This document shows positions 1 through 12,340 of a stretch of DNA of 64,000 nt, piece after piece (within the stretch, counting starts at the first letter, position 1; every line of letters begins with the position of its first letter). Source of the DNA: Pezizomycotina sp. ARF18 (Eukaryota; Ascomycota); contig AZLU01000005.1 in assembly GCA_002224055.1 (NCBI GenBank), forward strand, positions 124,001 through 188,000, in the 5' to 3' direction. Under the pieces are notes generated by a model that saw only the letters and a program-made list of their open reading frames with translations, did no database searches and had not been told where the DNA came from. The position numbers were made by a program, and so were the translations under genes.

Positions 1-540
1 ACATGGTTTCTGTTGATTTGATAGCTGGAACGATTTGAAAGTCTTTCACTTAACCATGTTGTAATACGTACTTGGGAGAGAAATGATCCGTATAAACAAC
101 GCAGTTGAAGATAAATCGGGACTCGAGATGCGACGAATCTGTGCGCGTGTAACAATTGTCCCAAGGAGTAAATGCGGTCGATATATAGGTAACAAAAGAA
201 GAGAAAAAAGAAAAACTTGTAGACCCAGAAACCAGGAGCAGACAAATGAGCAAGCCATCCGTTTCGAGGACCAGAATATAGTTAATATGTCTTTCAACCG
301 AGGAGATCAAATTGCAAGTTCAATCGATAGACGAAGGGCTTTCGACAAACCTATAGTTATACCTCCTCGCCAGTCGTTTATAAGCTACTCATCTCGTAAG
401 AATAGGATGTAGACTATTTAAATCTAGATTAATCTCGTCGCTTTACCGCAAAGTTGAGAGGTTCTAGGTAAGCCGAGCGGAATGGTAATGAAGCAGCCAT
501 CCGCAGTGATAGAAGTCAAGCTTCACGCATACTACCTGCT

Positions 541-665
541 TTATAGAAAAAGTGCTAAGCCTCCGAAGCTCCCTATTTCCTGTATCGGATACTGTGGAAC
601 ATCACGGTAGTTTCATAATATGGACCTGGGTGCACTATTGAATTATATTGGGAGCCTTCTCTTAG
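541..665 (+). repeat. Decayed repeat copy A
   Basis: This stretch aligns by eye without large gaps to 3819-3942. Shared blocks include TAAGCCTCC(G/A)AAGCT, a central TTCATAATAT(G/A)GAC, and an end in (C/A)TCTTAG. Identity looks near 65 percent, so the copies are old. The family is not recognisable and no coding remnant is visible. Confidence 0.5.
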
Positions 666-3600
666 TAGTGAACTCGTAGGCGCTGCAACTGCAAAAACAG
701 TAAAGTATAAATGATTCCACAATAACCAAGCGCGCTCTGTGGTTTGACGAGCAACACCACATAATGGCAACTTCGCGGAGCTCCCAGATGAAATAACCCG
801 CCATGACGTAGATACACAGGAACGGTTGATATGAGTACTGTAGTGTTCAAGTTGAGGAAACCGTAATTATGGGATAATAATTATTTGAAGTGATAACGAC
901 TCGAAGATCCGAACATGGAACATATTTCTCAAAACACTCAAAGGGCCAGCCAAGGGTTACATTTGCGTAGAGACTATCTGCACTAATTAAAAGAGCTGAC
1001 ATACTTTCCATTCGGCATCTTAGGTAGGATCATTCGTGCTTGTATAAATATCAGATCGGCCGACGAATAAAATGTAAAATGCATAGCGCAAGGCAGCATT
1101 TAGAATATTCCCCTCCGGTTAACAACGCCCAATCTTCTGGTAGATTCTAGCAATCGCCGTTCGCTAAGATGAAAGCACAACTTACGGGTTGAGACCGAGA
1201 AATATCCGTCTGGAGCTATCGTGGTCTAATAACGACCCATTAGATCGACTATCGTTGATTTACGGCTCTCAACCTCTGACGTACTTGGATTATTTCAAGG
1301 GATAACTCAAGGATGACAAAATACTTTATAGATGGCTAGAGGTTAGAATAAGCGAGGAAGAGAATCTCGGAGAACAATGAGCGTTCATAAGATAATCCTA
1401 CTGTACTATGCAAGGCCGATGGCAAATTTCCTCGTTTTTCACCACCATAGCTTCAAATTTTTGAGTTCTCAAGCAACACGGTAATCGACCGTCGGTGCTC
1501 CACGATGGAATCCACCCGCGCAAACAACTTTGCAGCCGTTAGTACAGGCCAGTAGAGGAAGCATACGCATCTGCTATGTCGTTGTCTTTGTTGAATTTAT
1601 CCGCGAGTGAAAAGCTTTATGACCTGATAGATGCCGGCGATCTACATTTTATGGTTTTGGGTGATGCCGCCAGATACTGGATAAACTTGGTATGTTAGAA
1701 CAAAACCGACCCACACAGAAAGGGTAACCTAGAGCTGGAAAAATCCGGAGCTTGTTACATCGAACATTCCTTGTAGGATAGAACTCCTGTATGCTCCCTC
1801 TATCTATTAGACTGCATATACATAACATCACGAGGCAGGCTCAGTATGTTCTAAGGCAATATCTTCGCTATCTAGCTTAATAGCATAGCGGGATCAACTC
1901 TTTCGAGGAAAGGGGGAAAAAACGGAGAAAAAGAAGGAAAAACATCCTCCACATACTTCACTAAAAGAAATCTTCAACGGGCGAGGTTCGCGACATATTA
2001 CCTACCAATCATACGAAAAAAAAAAAAAAAAAACTACCATAAGCCATCTATACCATGGCTTACAGTAGTACAGGCAAACCTCTATTGAAAATCATTGCAA
2101 CGTTTGTCGATAGCTATCATATTACTACCACGGAAAAGCAGAATTCAAGGAGAAATAATTTCCAGAATCTGCTCGGGACTCATACTTTTAGTCGCTTAAA
2201 CTGGTAGGATGCTGGCGATAGAATGTCTTCGGCGTCTAAGAATATGAATCGGAGTTGAAACCCTGAGGGGTATTAAGGCCCGGGCGGCGCTATCGGAATG
2301 ACCATCGACCCGCGCGAGGCTAGGCTGATAGGCTGCCATGTCGGTAAACGTAGTAAAGCTGTCGAAACTCGGCGTATGGACCTCAGCCCGGCTATCTCAT
2401 TGGCATATCCATCACGTTTACGAGAGCAACAGATACATTTCTCGCACGTCGACAACAGAATGGGTACAGGAGGAGGATAGACCATGAGATTTAACTAGCG
2501 AAGCATATTTCTGAGCAAGAAGCGCCATGGCGCTAACGATAACTGGGTACTGGATACTACCCTGCAATATATTACTGAACAAATTAGGAAATCTAGCACG
2601 CTATATGTCCTGAAGCTACCTGCATACTTTAGCCCTGTCAACCCTTCCCTTGGTAAAGGCACGAACTATAGTTCCTAACCCATCGAGTTGAAAAATCCTG
2701 TTCGTCCTGTGAGAAGTCAATTTTACCTTTATAAATCCCAGTACAGGTCATAAATATTTCGATGTTGGTGAACGACAAACCCGATAAAGTTACCCCTTCG
2801 GTGCTATCCCCAGCTAAACTATGTGCAAGATCTTGCTGTGGCTTCAAGATACCGCTTGGAGGACACGTGTATTGAACCCGTCGTAGATAAATGAGACAGA
2901 CTCAAACACAGTGCTGGGCTCGTGGTCGTAACTTCATACAAGTCCTTGAAAGAAAAGAATTCTAGAAGCGATCAGTTTTACCTTAAGAAGCGGATTACAT
3001 AGAATCTTCCATCGGTCATCGTTTCATGTTAGGAGCTTGAGCTATAGCTCAACGCCCGCTGTTTAAGCAACCACCTGCATGAACAACTTTTTTTGATATC
3101 CCTTCACTTTTAGAAGGGACCGAGGAAGAATGATATTCAAACGGAGGATGTCGTCAGAGTTCATAAAAACTTTCAATAGAAGCAAGATGTCTTGGTGAAT
3201 ACGACGAATCTATCTCCTCCAATTACACTTTCCAGTATATTAATACCATTTTGCCAGGTTTTCTCAGATCCACCGCAATAGCCAAGTTTCTATCCCTAAA
3301 CTACCCATTATATCTTCCAGGCATACCTCTGGATCCTATCGATACTTAAGTCGTTTGAAATGGGCTCAATACGGACGAATCCAGGCAAATGAAAAATTCT
3401 ATCGATAAAGTTATTGACGTCGGTGAACGCGTGACGCCCGCCGATACATTTTCAGTAATCGACCTACCAGATATTGAATGGTTACTCTCAATATTTGAAG
3501 CTTCGAATCATACTACGTAATCACATATGCGGAAGTATGCCGGCGATGAGAATACAAGACAGAAAAAAACTGTTATTACACCCAATTTAACCATACCCTT

Positions 3601-3818
3601 GAAGATTAATGGTTGATAGCTACATTTTTTTCAAAACCATAACTAGAGTGTTACATTTAATTTATAGGAAATAGCTTTTCCACTGGACGAACCTCCGAGT
3701 TTATCTCTCCAACCATCGCCCATACGCGTTTAGATTTTGGGGATCAGCCATGAACATTTAAATCCTAAAAGAGCAGGATAACGATCCACGGTCTTAGCAG
3801 AAATATTATAAAAACCGC

Positions 3819-3942
3819 ATAAAAAGGATAGTAAGCCTCCAAAGCTTCATATTCTCTAGGATTTAATATTATCGACCTTCGTCCGAGGTTCATAATATAG
3901 ACTTGATCGCACGATTTAATACAAATTAGGAGGGCATCTTAG
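3819..3942 (+). repeat. Decayed repeat copy B
   Basis: Diverged partner of the stretch at 541-665, in the same orientation and with the same order of shared blocks. Many differences are C/T or G/A transitions, as expected from old repeat-induced point mutation or CpG decay, but this was not counted rigorously. Confidence 0.5.
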
Positions 3943-4469
3943 GCAATCATGTAACCAAAACACGGCACAAACGCCAAAGATAACCATTGTCAATGGTTCG
4001 AAATTCAAGTTCGATTTATAAATAGAACCTTGAAATCCGGCTATATAGCATGAGCATGTTTCTTTCAACGGAACAACCGCGGCGGAACAAGCTCACCTGC
4101 CTTGAATATTGTCGAACTTTCGAAACCCTAAGACGCAAAATATTATGAAATTAACATAGACCTTAAATGGGAAACCTGTTTTTCAATATCTACAGAAACC
4201 CAAGCTACAACTGTGAAAACGTACGGCACATCTAATTTCATACGTCAGCTGGACCTATATTCCAAAGGCGGCCACCTCATGTTTGAACGAAGAGTTCATT
4301 GTTATTTAGTACGCGTATAAGTATGAATTTTTGTGTTGATTAGTATTAATGTATATAATAATGTTGAGCTTGTATACATGCATGTACGGGATGATTAAGG
4401 CTATCAAGATGATGGAGGGTTATAAATGCTAGAATTTTCGTAACAATCTCTGAAGTAAGCCGTGAACGC

Positions 4470-5717
4470 CTATGCAATCGCAGTTTTGCTATCCACAACG
4501 ACGCTCTCCCTTCCGACACTCCCGCTATCCCCGTCAATCTCAGCATACGTCTTGGACACGTTGTTCGTAGTACTCGTACCACCGCGGCTGACCTGCCTCT
4601 TCTCCACCCTCTTCTCCTCATCCCTTCCTCCTTCCCGCTCTTCCTCTTCTCCCACCACCCCTTAACGGTCCCCTAAGCGCGGGCATGCAGACAACGCAAA
4701 TAGCGCTAGCCTGCTCTACCTTCCTCGCGTAGATATCCATATACCTTTGCCAGTGAACCATGCCGTCCATGTTCCCCATAGGCCGCCTTCTGTGGTTCTA
4801 TTAAGCCATAAAGTGTACGCCATTAACATGGAACACGCGATTGATAGGAAACCGAGGAGAACATGAGTATAGCGGAGAGCTTCTGCGATTTGTTGTTGTT
4901 GTGGGTATGTAGCGGAGGAAAAAGAAGGGGAGGATGAAGACGGCTAGGTCTGTCCGATATGTAGGATTTCCGTGACCAGATAGTCGCCGAGACGGTTGAA
5001 GGGCATGCAGGCAGAAGAGAAGGCGGCGTCATTAAATGTCCTAGTTGTCTCGTTAGCGATAAAGTCTTTTTTTTGGATTTTTTTTCCCTAAGAGAAGGAT
5101 CGGATGACGAGGCAGCATCACTTACCAATGACTGCTAACGGGTAAACAGGCGAAACCACCATGAAGAAACTACTCCAAACACCTATAATACAACACCCCG
5201 TCGCCCTGATGATCCACCACAGTACACAATACCCCTTTTTCCCCCCGACGTATTCTGCAATATCTCATTGTAGAAGCACAGCAGCGCCGCTTTGACACAG
5301 TACATCGGAAAGAAATAAGTTACGTCTAGCACCCATCGTAGCCTAAATAAAGCCAGGCTATCTTTTTCCGCGTCTTTGTAATTGGCGCCGTATCTCGCGA
5401 CCTGAACGTCGTTGTCGAACATGTAGAACACCTCGACCGCGCGGGTACCGTGAACAGCCACGCGAAGACGACGAAGATGTCCGAAAGCGTCCATGCGTTG
5501 ATGTTCGTGAGGCAGCCTTTGAGACCCATGGTTGTATTATGCGGATGTAGATGCGATTTAATACGAGCAAGATGGTTACGGGGTAGGTTATGAGCGCGAA
5601 GACCTGTTAGAAGGCAAGTTTAGTCTTCCGAATGAATTATCAGGGGTGCGGTTAACCACGAAGAGAGTTTGTATCACTTACGAATTCTACAGTGTCTTCG
5701 CCGTTTATTTTACCCAT
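4470..5717 (-). CDS. SAT4/Pth11-like rhodopsin-domain integral membrane protein, frame-broken
   Basis: Likely a seven-helix plasma membrane protein of the fungal rhodopsin-domain (SAT4/Pth11-like) family, which includes putative G-protein-coupled receptors. The start ATG at 5717 opens a 12-codon exon (MGKINGEDTVEF) ending at a GTAAGT donor (5681); exon 2 begins at 5603 with a first helix (LITYPVTILLVLNRIY). Then follow a second helix (TLSDIFVVFAWLFTV), a third with the family motif VKAALLCFYNEI near 5270, and a fourth near 5170 (IIGVWSSFFMVV). A donor lies at 5125 and exon 3 starts near 5040; it holds the family TDLAVFILPF-type helix and the last helix (ASAICVVCMPALRGPL), then a charged cytoplasmic tail ending at 4470. 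About four single-base frame shifts interrupt the reading, so it is either a pseudogene or carries assembly indels. No CFEM domain is visible. Confidence 0.62.
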
Positions 5718-8075
5718 GTTGCTTTCTTTTGGGGTTTTTTTTTTTTTTTTTTTTTTGGTTATACAAATAGTCTCTTACGATTGATCCTGGGTGTCGACCA
5801 GGATGAGAGACTAGAATAAAAGACGCATAATAACGTCCAGCAACGGAAAGAAGAAGAAAAATGACCGATGTTAATTGCAGCTGAAATCTTGAGAAAGGTT
5901 TTTCCGGTGATAGATCTAAACGTTATTTATTCTTTAGGAGATCGTAGATGCTTTTAATGAAGAGCCAGCATCACACTATCTTTTACCCCAAAGATCCCAG
6001 GTTCAGCACAGGGACGAAAAAACTTTCAAATAGGGATAGCCAGTGCCAGGCGAGTGGGCCATGGGTCTACTACTTAGTTGTGATAAGTTCAACTTAAAGT
6101 TTCGCATCGAAGATACGAAGACGGGTTAGTGCAGTCTTGGAGTCTTGGTTAAGGTACCAGCTTGCCTTCTTGCCTGAATAGCTTCTATATTTTTTTTCTA
6201 CTCTTTCAAGTTTTTCCAAAGTGGGGGTGGATCTTACAGCTATCCGCTAAACTCTATGGGAAATATATAGAACTGGTAGCTTCGGCAGATATAGATCCTG
6301 TATCCACTGTTATCCACCCCCCTCCAGGGAAGACTTGATCAATTACGCCTATCTACCGACATTAGCCTCTGTCCTTCACTTTCACAAGTATCAAGTGCTC
6401 TGACGTGACCGGAAAAACTCTCGGAAATTTCGCTTTCTCGCGGAGAAACCAAAAGGCGTGAATGTGGGGAGGACCCGATGGCCTCTAGATCCATAGTAGT
6501 ATCGCTTTGCAGCTCCACATGCCCGATCTCCCTAGAACCCCCTCCCACCCGTTGCAGCAACACCAGCCCGATTTCCCCAAGGAGGAACGGGGCTTAAGCT
6601 AGATGTTATTATTATGATTATTTCTTATGTATTATTATTTTTTGTAGCTACTACCTGCTGCTGCTGCTACTGCTATAACAATATTGCGGCTGTTGTTCTG
6701 TGGCCGCGTGGCTAACAACAGCCTAACGGTATATACCGCAGAATTAGCCGTGTAAAAAAATATCCAGAGGACGATGTGGAAGTCTCCCCCAGGCACTGTA
6801 AGCCTCCATAACGCGCTCGTTCGGATTTTCTCTCGGCGAAAACGGCGAGGCAGCGAGAGCTGTATGGGGGATTACGCCAAAGTATAACTAACTACATGTA
6901 TCCAGGAGAAAAGTGCGATGCATATGACAATTGATACAACTATAAGAAATACAAATAACGTTTCTACTATAGATATATAGGTTACTCGTAACTCGTAACT
7001 CGGTTTTGTGTTGTTGTTATTGAATGTTTGCAATCACGTATTCAACGAAACAGCGTTTGTTAATATTTGGGAGATTGCTATATATAGATAACGCATATAG
7101 CAAAATCAGTGATTTGAAGAGCAAGCTAGCAAAATAATAAAAGTAACATGGGAGCGTGCTGGGCTCATAATTTCTTACCTCAGAGTGCTAATACTTGCGA
7201 CCCACCTTGAATGCTTTGGACTGCATCTCGAAGATCGTAGGAATGTAAAATCAACCCTCCTTACGAAATTCTCAATCGGTTACACGACACGGATTAATTG
7301 TTTTCCCTTTTCCATCTCCCTTTCCTCCTCTCCCATGATTCTTCACATATATTTCGTCCCGTGGTTGGACATAGCCGGATCCGGATAAGTTTACACTTGT
7401 CCATGTTCACCCTAAGCTCGTAAATCCGAAAGGTAATACGATGTTCCTCCATAAACCTGCGCCAGAAGCCTCGAGCGGGTCTAACTATCATGATCTCCGA
7501 ATGAACATCTTTGTAGGCTAGACCCGCTCTTTGGCCGGCAGTTAAGTCTTGATTACTGAAATTTACGGACTTCATACTATCCACGAGCGTGGGGGACGAT
7601 AACAGTTCCGGTCCGCCGCTTCTCAGGGGGAAAACGATGAGAGCAAGGGAGGAAAAACTATCAACAAGGGATACAGGTGGGGAACTGAAGAATCGGTAGA
7701 TAGTATAAAACATTGCATGGAAGGAAGTACGTAAGTTGCTGTTCGTTCACGAGTAGAACGAGCCAAATTGCAAGCCAAGGTATCGATCTAGGTGCAATCA
7801 AGAAACACTCCGTATAGACGATCAATGGAGTTCATTCCGGCAGTTTTTGTTTAATGACTTTCGGATAATATTGCGCCTTAGAATTCAAGAGTTTTGATTC
7901 TTTTTCGCAGCCCGTTTTTCTGTTCCCTCGTAAGTCTAGATATCGTTAACGTATCAATGTAATAAAACATCTATGCCCTGTTTACCGCCTTATCCATGTG
8001 CACAAAAAGCAAAGCGTTTCGTTCGTCCGAATACCAACCGTTCGTGATATCTCCCTCGTCTAGAAAATTATTTGG
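5718..8075. other. Intergenic region with low-complexity tracts
   Basis: No gene recognised. A pure T run lies at about 5737-5756, just upstream of the Pth11-like start. Triplet-rich sequence (ATT/CTG/CTA) lies at about 6605-6680. One 139-codon minus frame (7294-7713) has no recognisable domain; its middle part (about 60 residues, rich in R, K and E) could be a small protein, but nothing supports it beyond length. Confidence 0.5.
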
Positions 8076-9143
8076 CTAACCCGTAATCTCCAATCCCGCC
8101 AACACTACTCCAGTCCCTAATTCTCCCTTTCTCTTCGCTTGTAACTTCTCAAGCACCTCTCCTAACTTCATATCTGCCAACTTAAAGTCCTCCAATAGGT
8201 TCACCAGTTCGTCCGTCCATACACATCCTTTCTTTAACCCTTGCACGACAAGATCGCGTAACCCCCTATCTTTCTTAGGCGTAGTAGAATATACAACGCC
8301 GATACTCTCAACGAAGGCTTTCGCAGTCGCAATATCCACCGTGCTTTCATATATCTCGCGAGAGTAATGTGATAGCGCGGAATGTGGTATTTATCCGCGA
8401 GCGCGTACATGCGCGCGTGAATAACCGGCGGGAGAGGCTTGTTGTCCTCGTCGACTGGTAGTGGCAGATCCGGGCGGCACTGTTTCCTCTGGTTACAAGT
8501 AGCGTAGTAATCGAACCCAAGCGGCTTTCTTCGGGCGTACTACTAGTAGTATCCCCCGTGAGCGACGGTAATCGTCCGGGTGCGTATGGAAGTATCCTAC
8601 GGCATGATCTCCGGCGTTCGGCTCCTGCAAATAATCATTGCTCGCGAACGGCGTAGCTCCGGAGTGTATAGCTCCACTTAGTTGGCTACCGCTCCCGTGA
8701 CCTGCGGGCGGTATACCCCGCCCGGGGCTTTGTCTAATGTTCCTGAAGTACCCACCGCGCGGTGGCGGATGCGTGAAAACATTATGTGATATTCGCTCGG
8801 GAGCCTTGGGTGTTGGCGGTGGGAAAGTGCAGTATTCGCCGGTATAGCACCATTTTATGAAGCACTTTAGTAGTGTTTCGTCGAGTATGTCGTCGTTGTC
8901 GAGGTTGATGACGCGGAGTGTGATTCGGAGAAAGAAGGGCTGGAACACATTGCGTCGAAGACTTGGAGCGGGAGCATAGAGCGATTTTGTGCAGGTTGTA
9001 GGTATGGTCGCGGTAGGAGATGGAGATATCGGTATACTGGGAGGTTTTATACCATCTGGTAAAATACCAAAAATACGTAAGTAAATAATAAATAAAGAGA
9101 TAGATAAGACCAGAAAGATATGGCATCGTGACGCTCACTCCAT
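8076..9143 (-). pseudogene. BTB/POZ domain protein, copy BTB-1 (frame-broken)
   Basis: Westernmost BTB copy. The BTB core starts at an acceptor at 9056 and reads WYKTSQYTDISISY then HKIALCSRS, the family's H-K-[IVL]-x-x-C-x-[RQ]-S motif. The second half of BTB (VINLDNDDILDETLLKCF, IKWCYTGEYC) follows without the second intron found in most other copies. A long Pro/Ser/Gly-rich linker comes next, then HARMYALADKYHI near 8410 and the signature VVYSTTPKKDRGLRDLV near 8270. The protein ends at 8076. Several single-base shifts break the frame, three of them between 8970 and 8920. A five-base first exon (ATGGA before GTGAGC at 9138) would fit the phase of the array but is tentative. BTB proteins often act as dimerising adaptors, for example for cullin-3; a role here is inference. 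Confidence 0.65.
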
Positions 9144-9938
9144 AGTACGGTCGTGATCGATGCTGTGCAATCAGTAGTGGTAGATGTATATGGATGATTC
9201 CCCATCGTGTGGTTTGTATAATTATCACTGCAGGCGGCCGCTATAAATGTGAAGTCGGATATCCGTCCGTCGTTCTTCAGATTCTAGGAATAAGGATGAA
9301 GATTCAATGACTATATTAAAGCTCGAGGACAAATTCACTAACCGTCTCTTGCGTGATATTTCCAAAATAATGTCAATATGGATCAAGGGTTGGTCAAGAT
9401 CTTGATAAATTGCACCGTACACCATACTCTATTGATACGTATTAACAAATAACAAGCAGTATATTAAGGTTGTAATGAATATGGAAAATCTAAGACAATC
9501 TCGATACAAGTCCGCCATACAATCAAGCTTTCTTGACATCATGCCACGTTATTTTATTTTATTTTATTTTTTTTTTTGGAAATATTCGCGAAAGTCAAAT
9601 TCTGCGCGCTTCTAGATAGAAACTCTATATAATCCAGGAATACTCACATCGGAAGTCAAGCATGGAACCTGGATACCGCTAAGTTCAACACATAGCGTTG
9701 CTGCTGTGGTGAAATACTATATTTGGTGGATTAATCGGATATCGGTAAGATGCTAGAAGTGGGCCAGTCATGATATCAAACATCTGTAGCAGACATGGGA
9801 AAGTGTTCCTCTGCAACGTCCCGTGGAGTTGGCAGTAGAATCTGCGCAGTATACCCGGATAAAAAATAAACGTCGTTATCATCCACACCTCGCAAGCTCT
9901 ATCGGGGTCTACCTTTTATACCTTCATCCCCCTCGGCA
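9144..9938. other. Intergenic region
   Basis: AT-rich spacer between BTB-1 and BTB-2 with a TTTTA-type tract at about 9551-9580. No coding remnant recognised. Confidence 0.5.
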
Positions 9939-10958
9939 CTAGTATAAACTCCACTGCTCAAACACATCCGCCGGAAACTCCGGCAAACTCTCCACCACCC
10001 CTCTCAACCTCCTCCGATCCTCATCCCCTCTAATATTCCCCACGTTCCTCCTCATATACCCCGCGACCACATCCCTCAGCCCCTATCCGTATTCGGCGTG
10101 CTCGTGTAAACAGTAACGGCAGAGTCGCAAAACTCCTTAAACGAAGTTTCTATACTGCGGGAGTATAACGACGCGGCGTAGTCTGCCAGGTCGGAGACGT
10201 CGTAGCGGTCCGCTGTGGCGTACATCTGCGCGTGGAATTTCGCGGAGAGTGGGTTACCGCGGAAGTCGTACGCCGTGCTGTTGTATTCTGAGCGGTTATG
10301 GGCGTTGGGGATGTAGTTGCCCGACGGGTGGAGCGCGGTCGGCAGTAGGTTGCCCAGTGCGACTCCGGCGCGGCGAGGTAGTTCCCCCTATTCGATGGTA
10401 CGGAAGACGACCGGTGGAGAGAATTCGGCGTTGTAAATACCGACTCGAGTGAGACGTCGGTGAATCTCTACGGAAATCGTCGACGTCTGCGCCTGGGAAG
10501 GCACAGTACACGCCGTGTAGAAGTAATCTACCAGGCAGTTAAACTGCAGCACGTCGAGGTCGGCGTCGTTACTCAGGGATATGAGGGATGACTCGGCTTC
10601 CTGTGGGGTGGTTGGTTTTTTTCATCGTCGTAAAGAGTGTAAAGAAGGATAATTAGAGAGATAAACAGTAGAATGAGGACAGAAAGGGGGGAGAAATGGC
10701 GTAAAGTAACATACCTGAAACCTCTCGTACACATAGCGTGAAGACAGCGGACTGGCCGCAGATAATCACCTTGTGACCTCGCGCACCTCCCCCTGAAACT
10801 CGATGGCCAGGTCCGTGAACGACATTGCTCGTACGCCTAGTAACGCGCGCATTTTCATCGTTAGTACCGTAGCATACAAGCGCTCTCGTTAGGATAACTA
10901 GAGAAACGTACTTGACCACTAAATCATGAATCCTTTGCATTGCGATTTCGTTCGCCAT
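9939..10958 (-). pseudogene. BTB/POZ domain protein, copy BTB-2 (frame-broken)
   Basis: Start ATG at 10958 opens a 47-base exon (MANEIAMQRIHDLVV plus two bases) with donor at 10911. The BTB exon (10715-10836) encodes SFTDLAIEFQGEVREV, an HKVIICGQS-type motif and a [MC]CTRGF end; it is five bases shorter than the usual 127. The last exon starts at 10600 (EAESSLISLSNDADLDVL, then a VDYFYTACT helix) and runs through a linker to HAQMYATADRYDV and VYTSTPNTDR near 10110. One base seems lost in a G run at about 10083, inside the signature arginine-glycine-leucine block. The tail ends FPADVFEQWSLY at 9939. Third codon positions are GC-rich, as in BTB-1 and BTB-3. Several single-base losses make it a pseudogene or an assembly casualty. 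Confidence 0.65.
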
Positions 10959-12340
10959 AATAGCTTCATATATCTTTTCGTGAATGATACGCGTTCGTTA
11001 CGAGGAGAGCCTGAGCGGGGCAGTTGTGTATGATACTGGGTCTTGAAAGCTTTTAACGGTAAGAGAATAAGTACGCCGGCGCTACGATTCTTTTGAGAAA
11101 GGCGTGAAAATTATATCGTCAGCATGGATCCTCAGTAGAGCCGAGTGATGAAGACCTCGTGTTCATAAAAAGGGTAGGTCTTTGCTATGATAGACCTTTC
11201 GTGGTTCTGAAAAAATTTAATCTCGTACTGAAAACACAACTCTGCTTCTTTGCTCTTTCCCCTTGTCCACTCTTCTAGGATGGGGAGGCGTAGCTCTCGC
11301 CCGAGCGAGGGCTTCCATTCAAGCAAAAATCCAGACCATGTATCCTTAGGTAAATAATGCTGCCAGTTATGCTCAATATTGCCTCCGATCTACATGGGTG
11401 GTCTATTTGTTCCAAATGATATGCTAAACCAGCGCTGAGTATCCGCCAAAAGATACTTCAACCGGCTCGTATAACTCTACAGTGCTTTATAGTACAAGGT
11501 TTCTGCTTAAACTAGGAGTTTAATTTAAGTCTGCTCGGTTGGCATCCGTAGTCCCAAGTTTTTATTTTTATTTTTATTTATTTATTTATTTATTTTTCTC
11601 CGCAGCAAACAGACGGGAGACCTCACAGCCCTGAAACCATTCCGCTTTCGTAGAAAGTGGATTTTTTGCACTGTGGATTTGGTTTGTCGTCTTCCGCATG
11701 GCTTCGCCATTGAAGTTATTACAAATAACTTTTTTTATAACCCAACCGAGCGGTTCAATTGGGTCGCGGCGCGGGCGCATGGCTGCCGATCGGAATCCCG
11801 TCGTACAACGGTGCTACATATTCTAAATATAAACTTCTGGTTTATGTTCACGCGATATATGCGCGATGGATCCTTGAACCCGTTGTGGTAGAACGCTGGC
11901 ACAGCTCCTGAGATGGTCTCTAGGATATACACAGCCGCGATAGCAAATAAATTTTTTTTGGACGCCGGACTCCGCCACGACAGTGTAAATTTCTACTCTT
12001 CACTGCCCCGGAGATTTTACCCTGTCGGATGTACATATAGTGGGGGTTATCAAGAATGGTATGTGTTTTGTTGATTCAAGTTTGCTTGGTGATGGAGCAC
12101 TTCGGGTCAGATTCCTTTTCGCTTTATCTAGTTATCGCCTTCCGTCATAGTATTAAGTAATTTTTGTAACTTGTTCTTGTCCGAACACCCCGTTGATATG
12201 CCGACAAATATTGAAATGGAATGAGAGAAGAAGAGAAGGGAAGACCAACGAGGGAGAGAGGGTAAAATGACTAGGAAAAAGAGATTGTAAAGAAGAAAAG
12301 AAGAGAAACACAAATGACTAGAAAAAAAGATATTAGGAAA
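10959..12340. other. Intergenic region
   Basis: No gene recognised. A TTTATTTATTTA tract spans about 11558-11597. Several 60-72 codon frames on both strands lack motifs and overlap each other. Confidence 0.5.

Larger units (their letters stand above)
1..4469. other. Gene-poor region with decayed repeats
   Basis: No open frame here shows protein-family motifs, introns or codon bias; the longest frames are under 110 codons and look random. Part of it is ancient repeat: a roughly 125-base stretch near 541 recurs in diverged form near 3819. An 18-base poly-A run lies at about 2016-2033. I see no tRNA or rRNA. Confidence 0.6.

Noticed and set aside
7294-7713. 139-codon minus-strand frame
   Set aside because: Length alone; no recognisable motif, so it is only mentioned in the region note.
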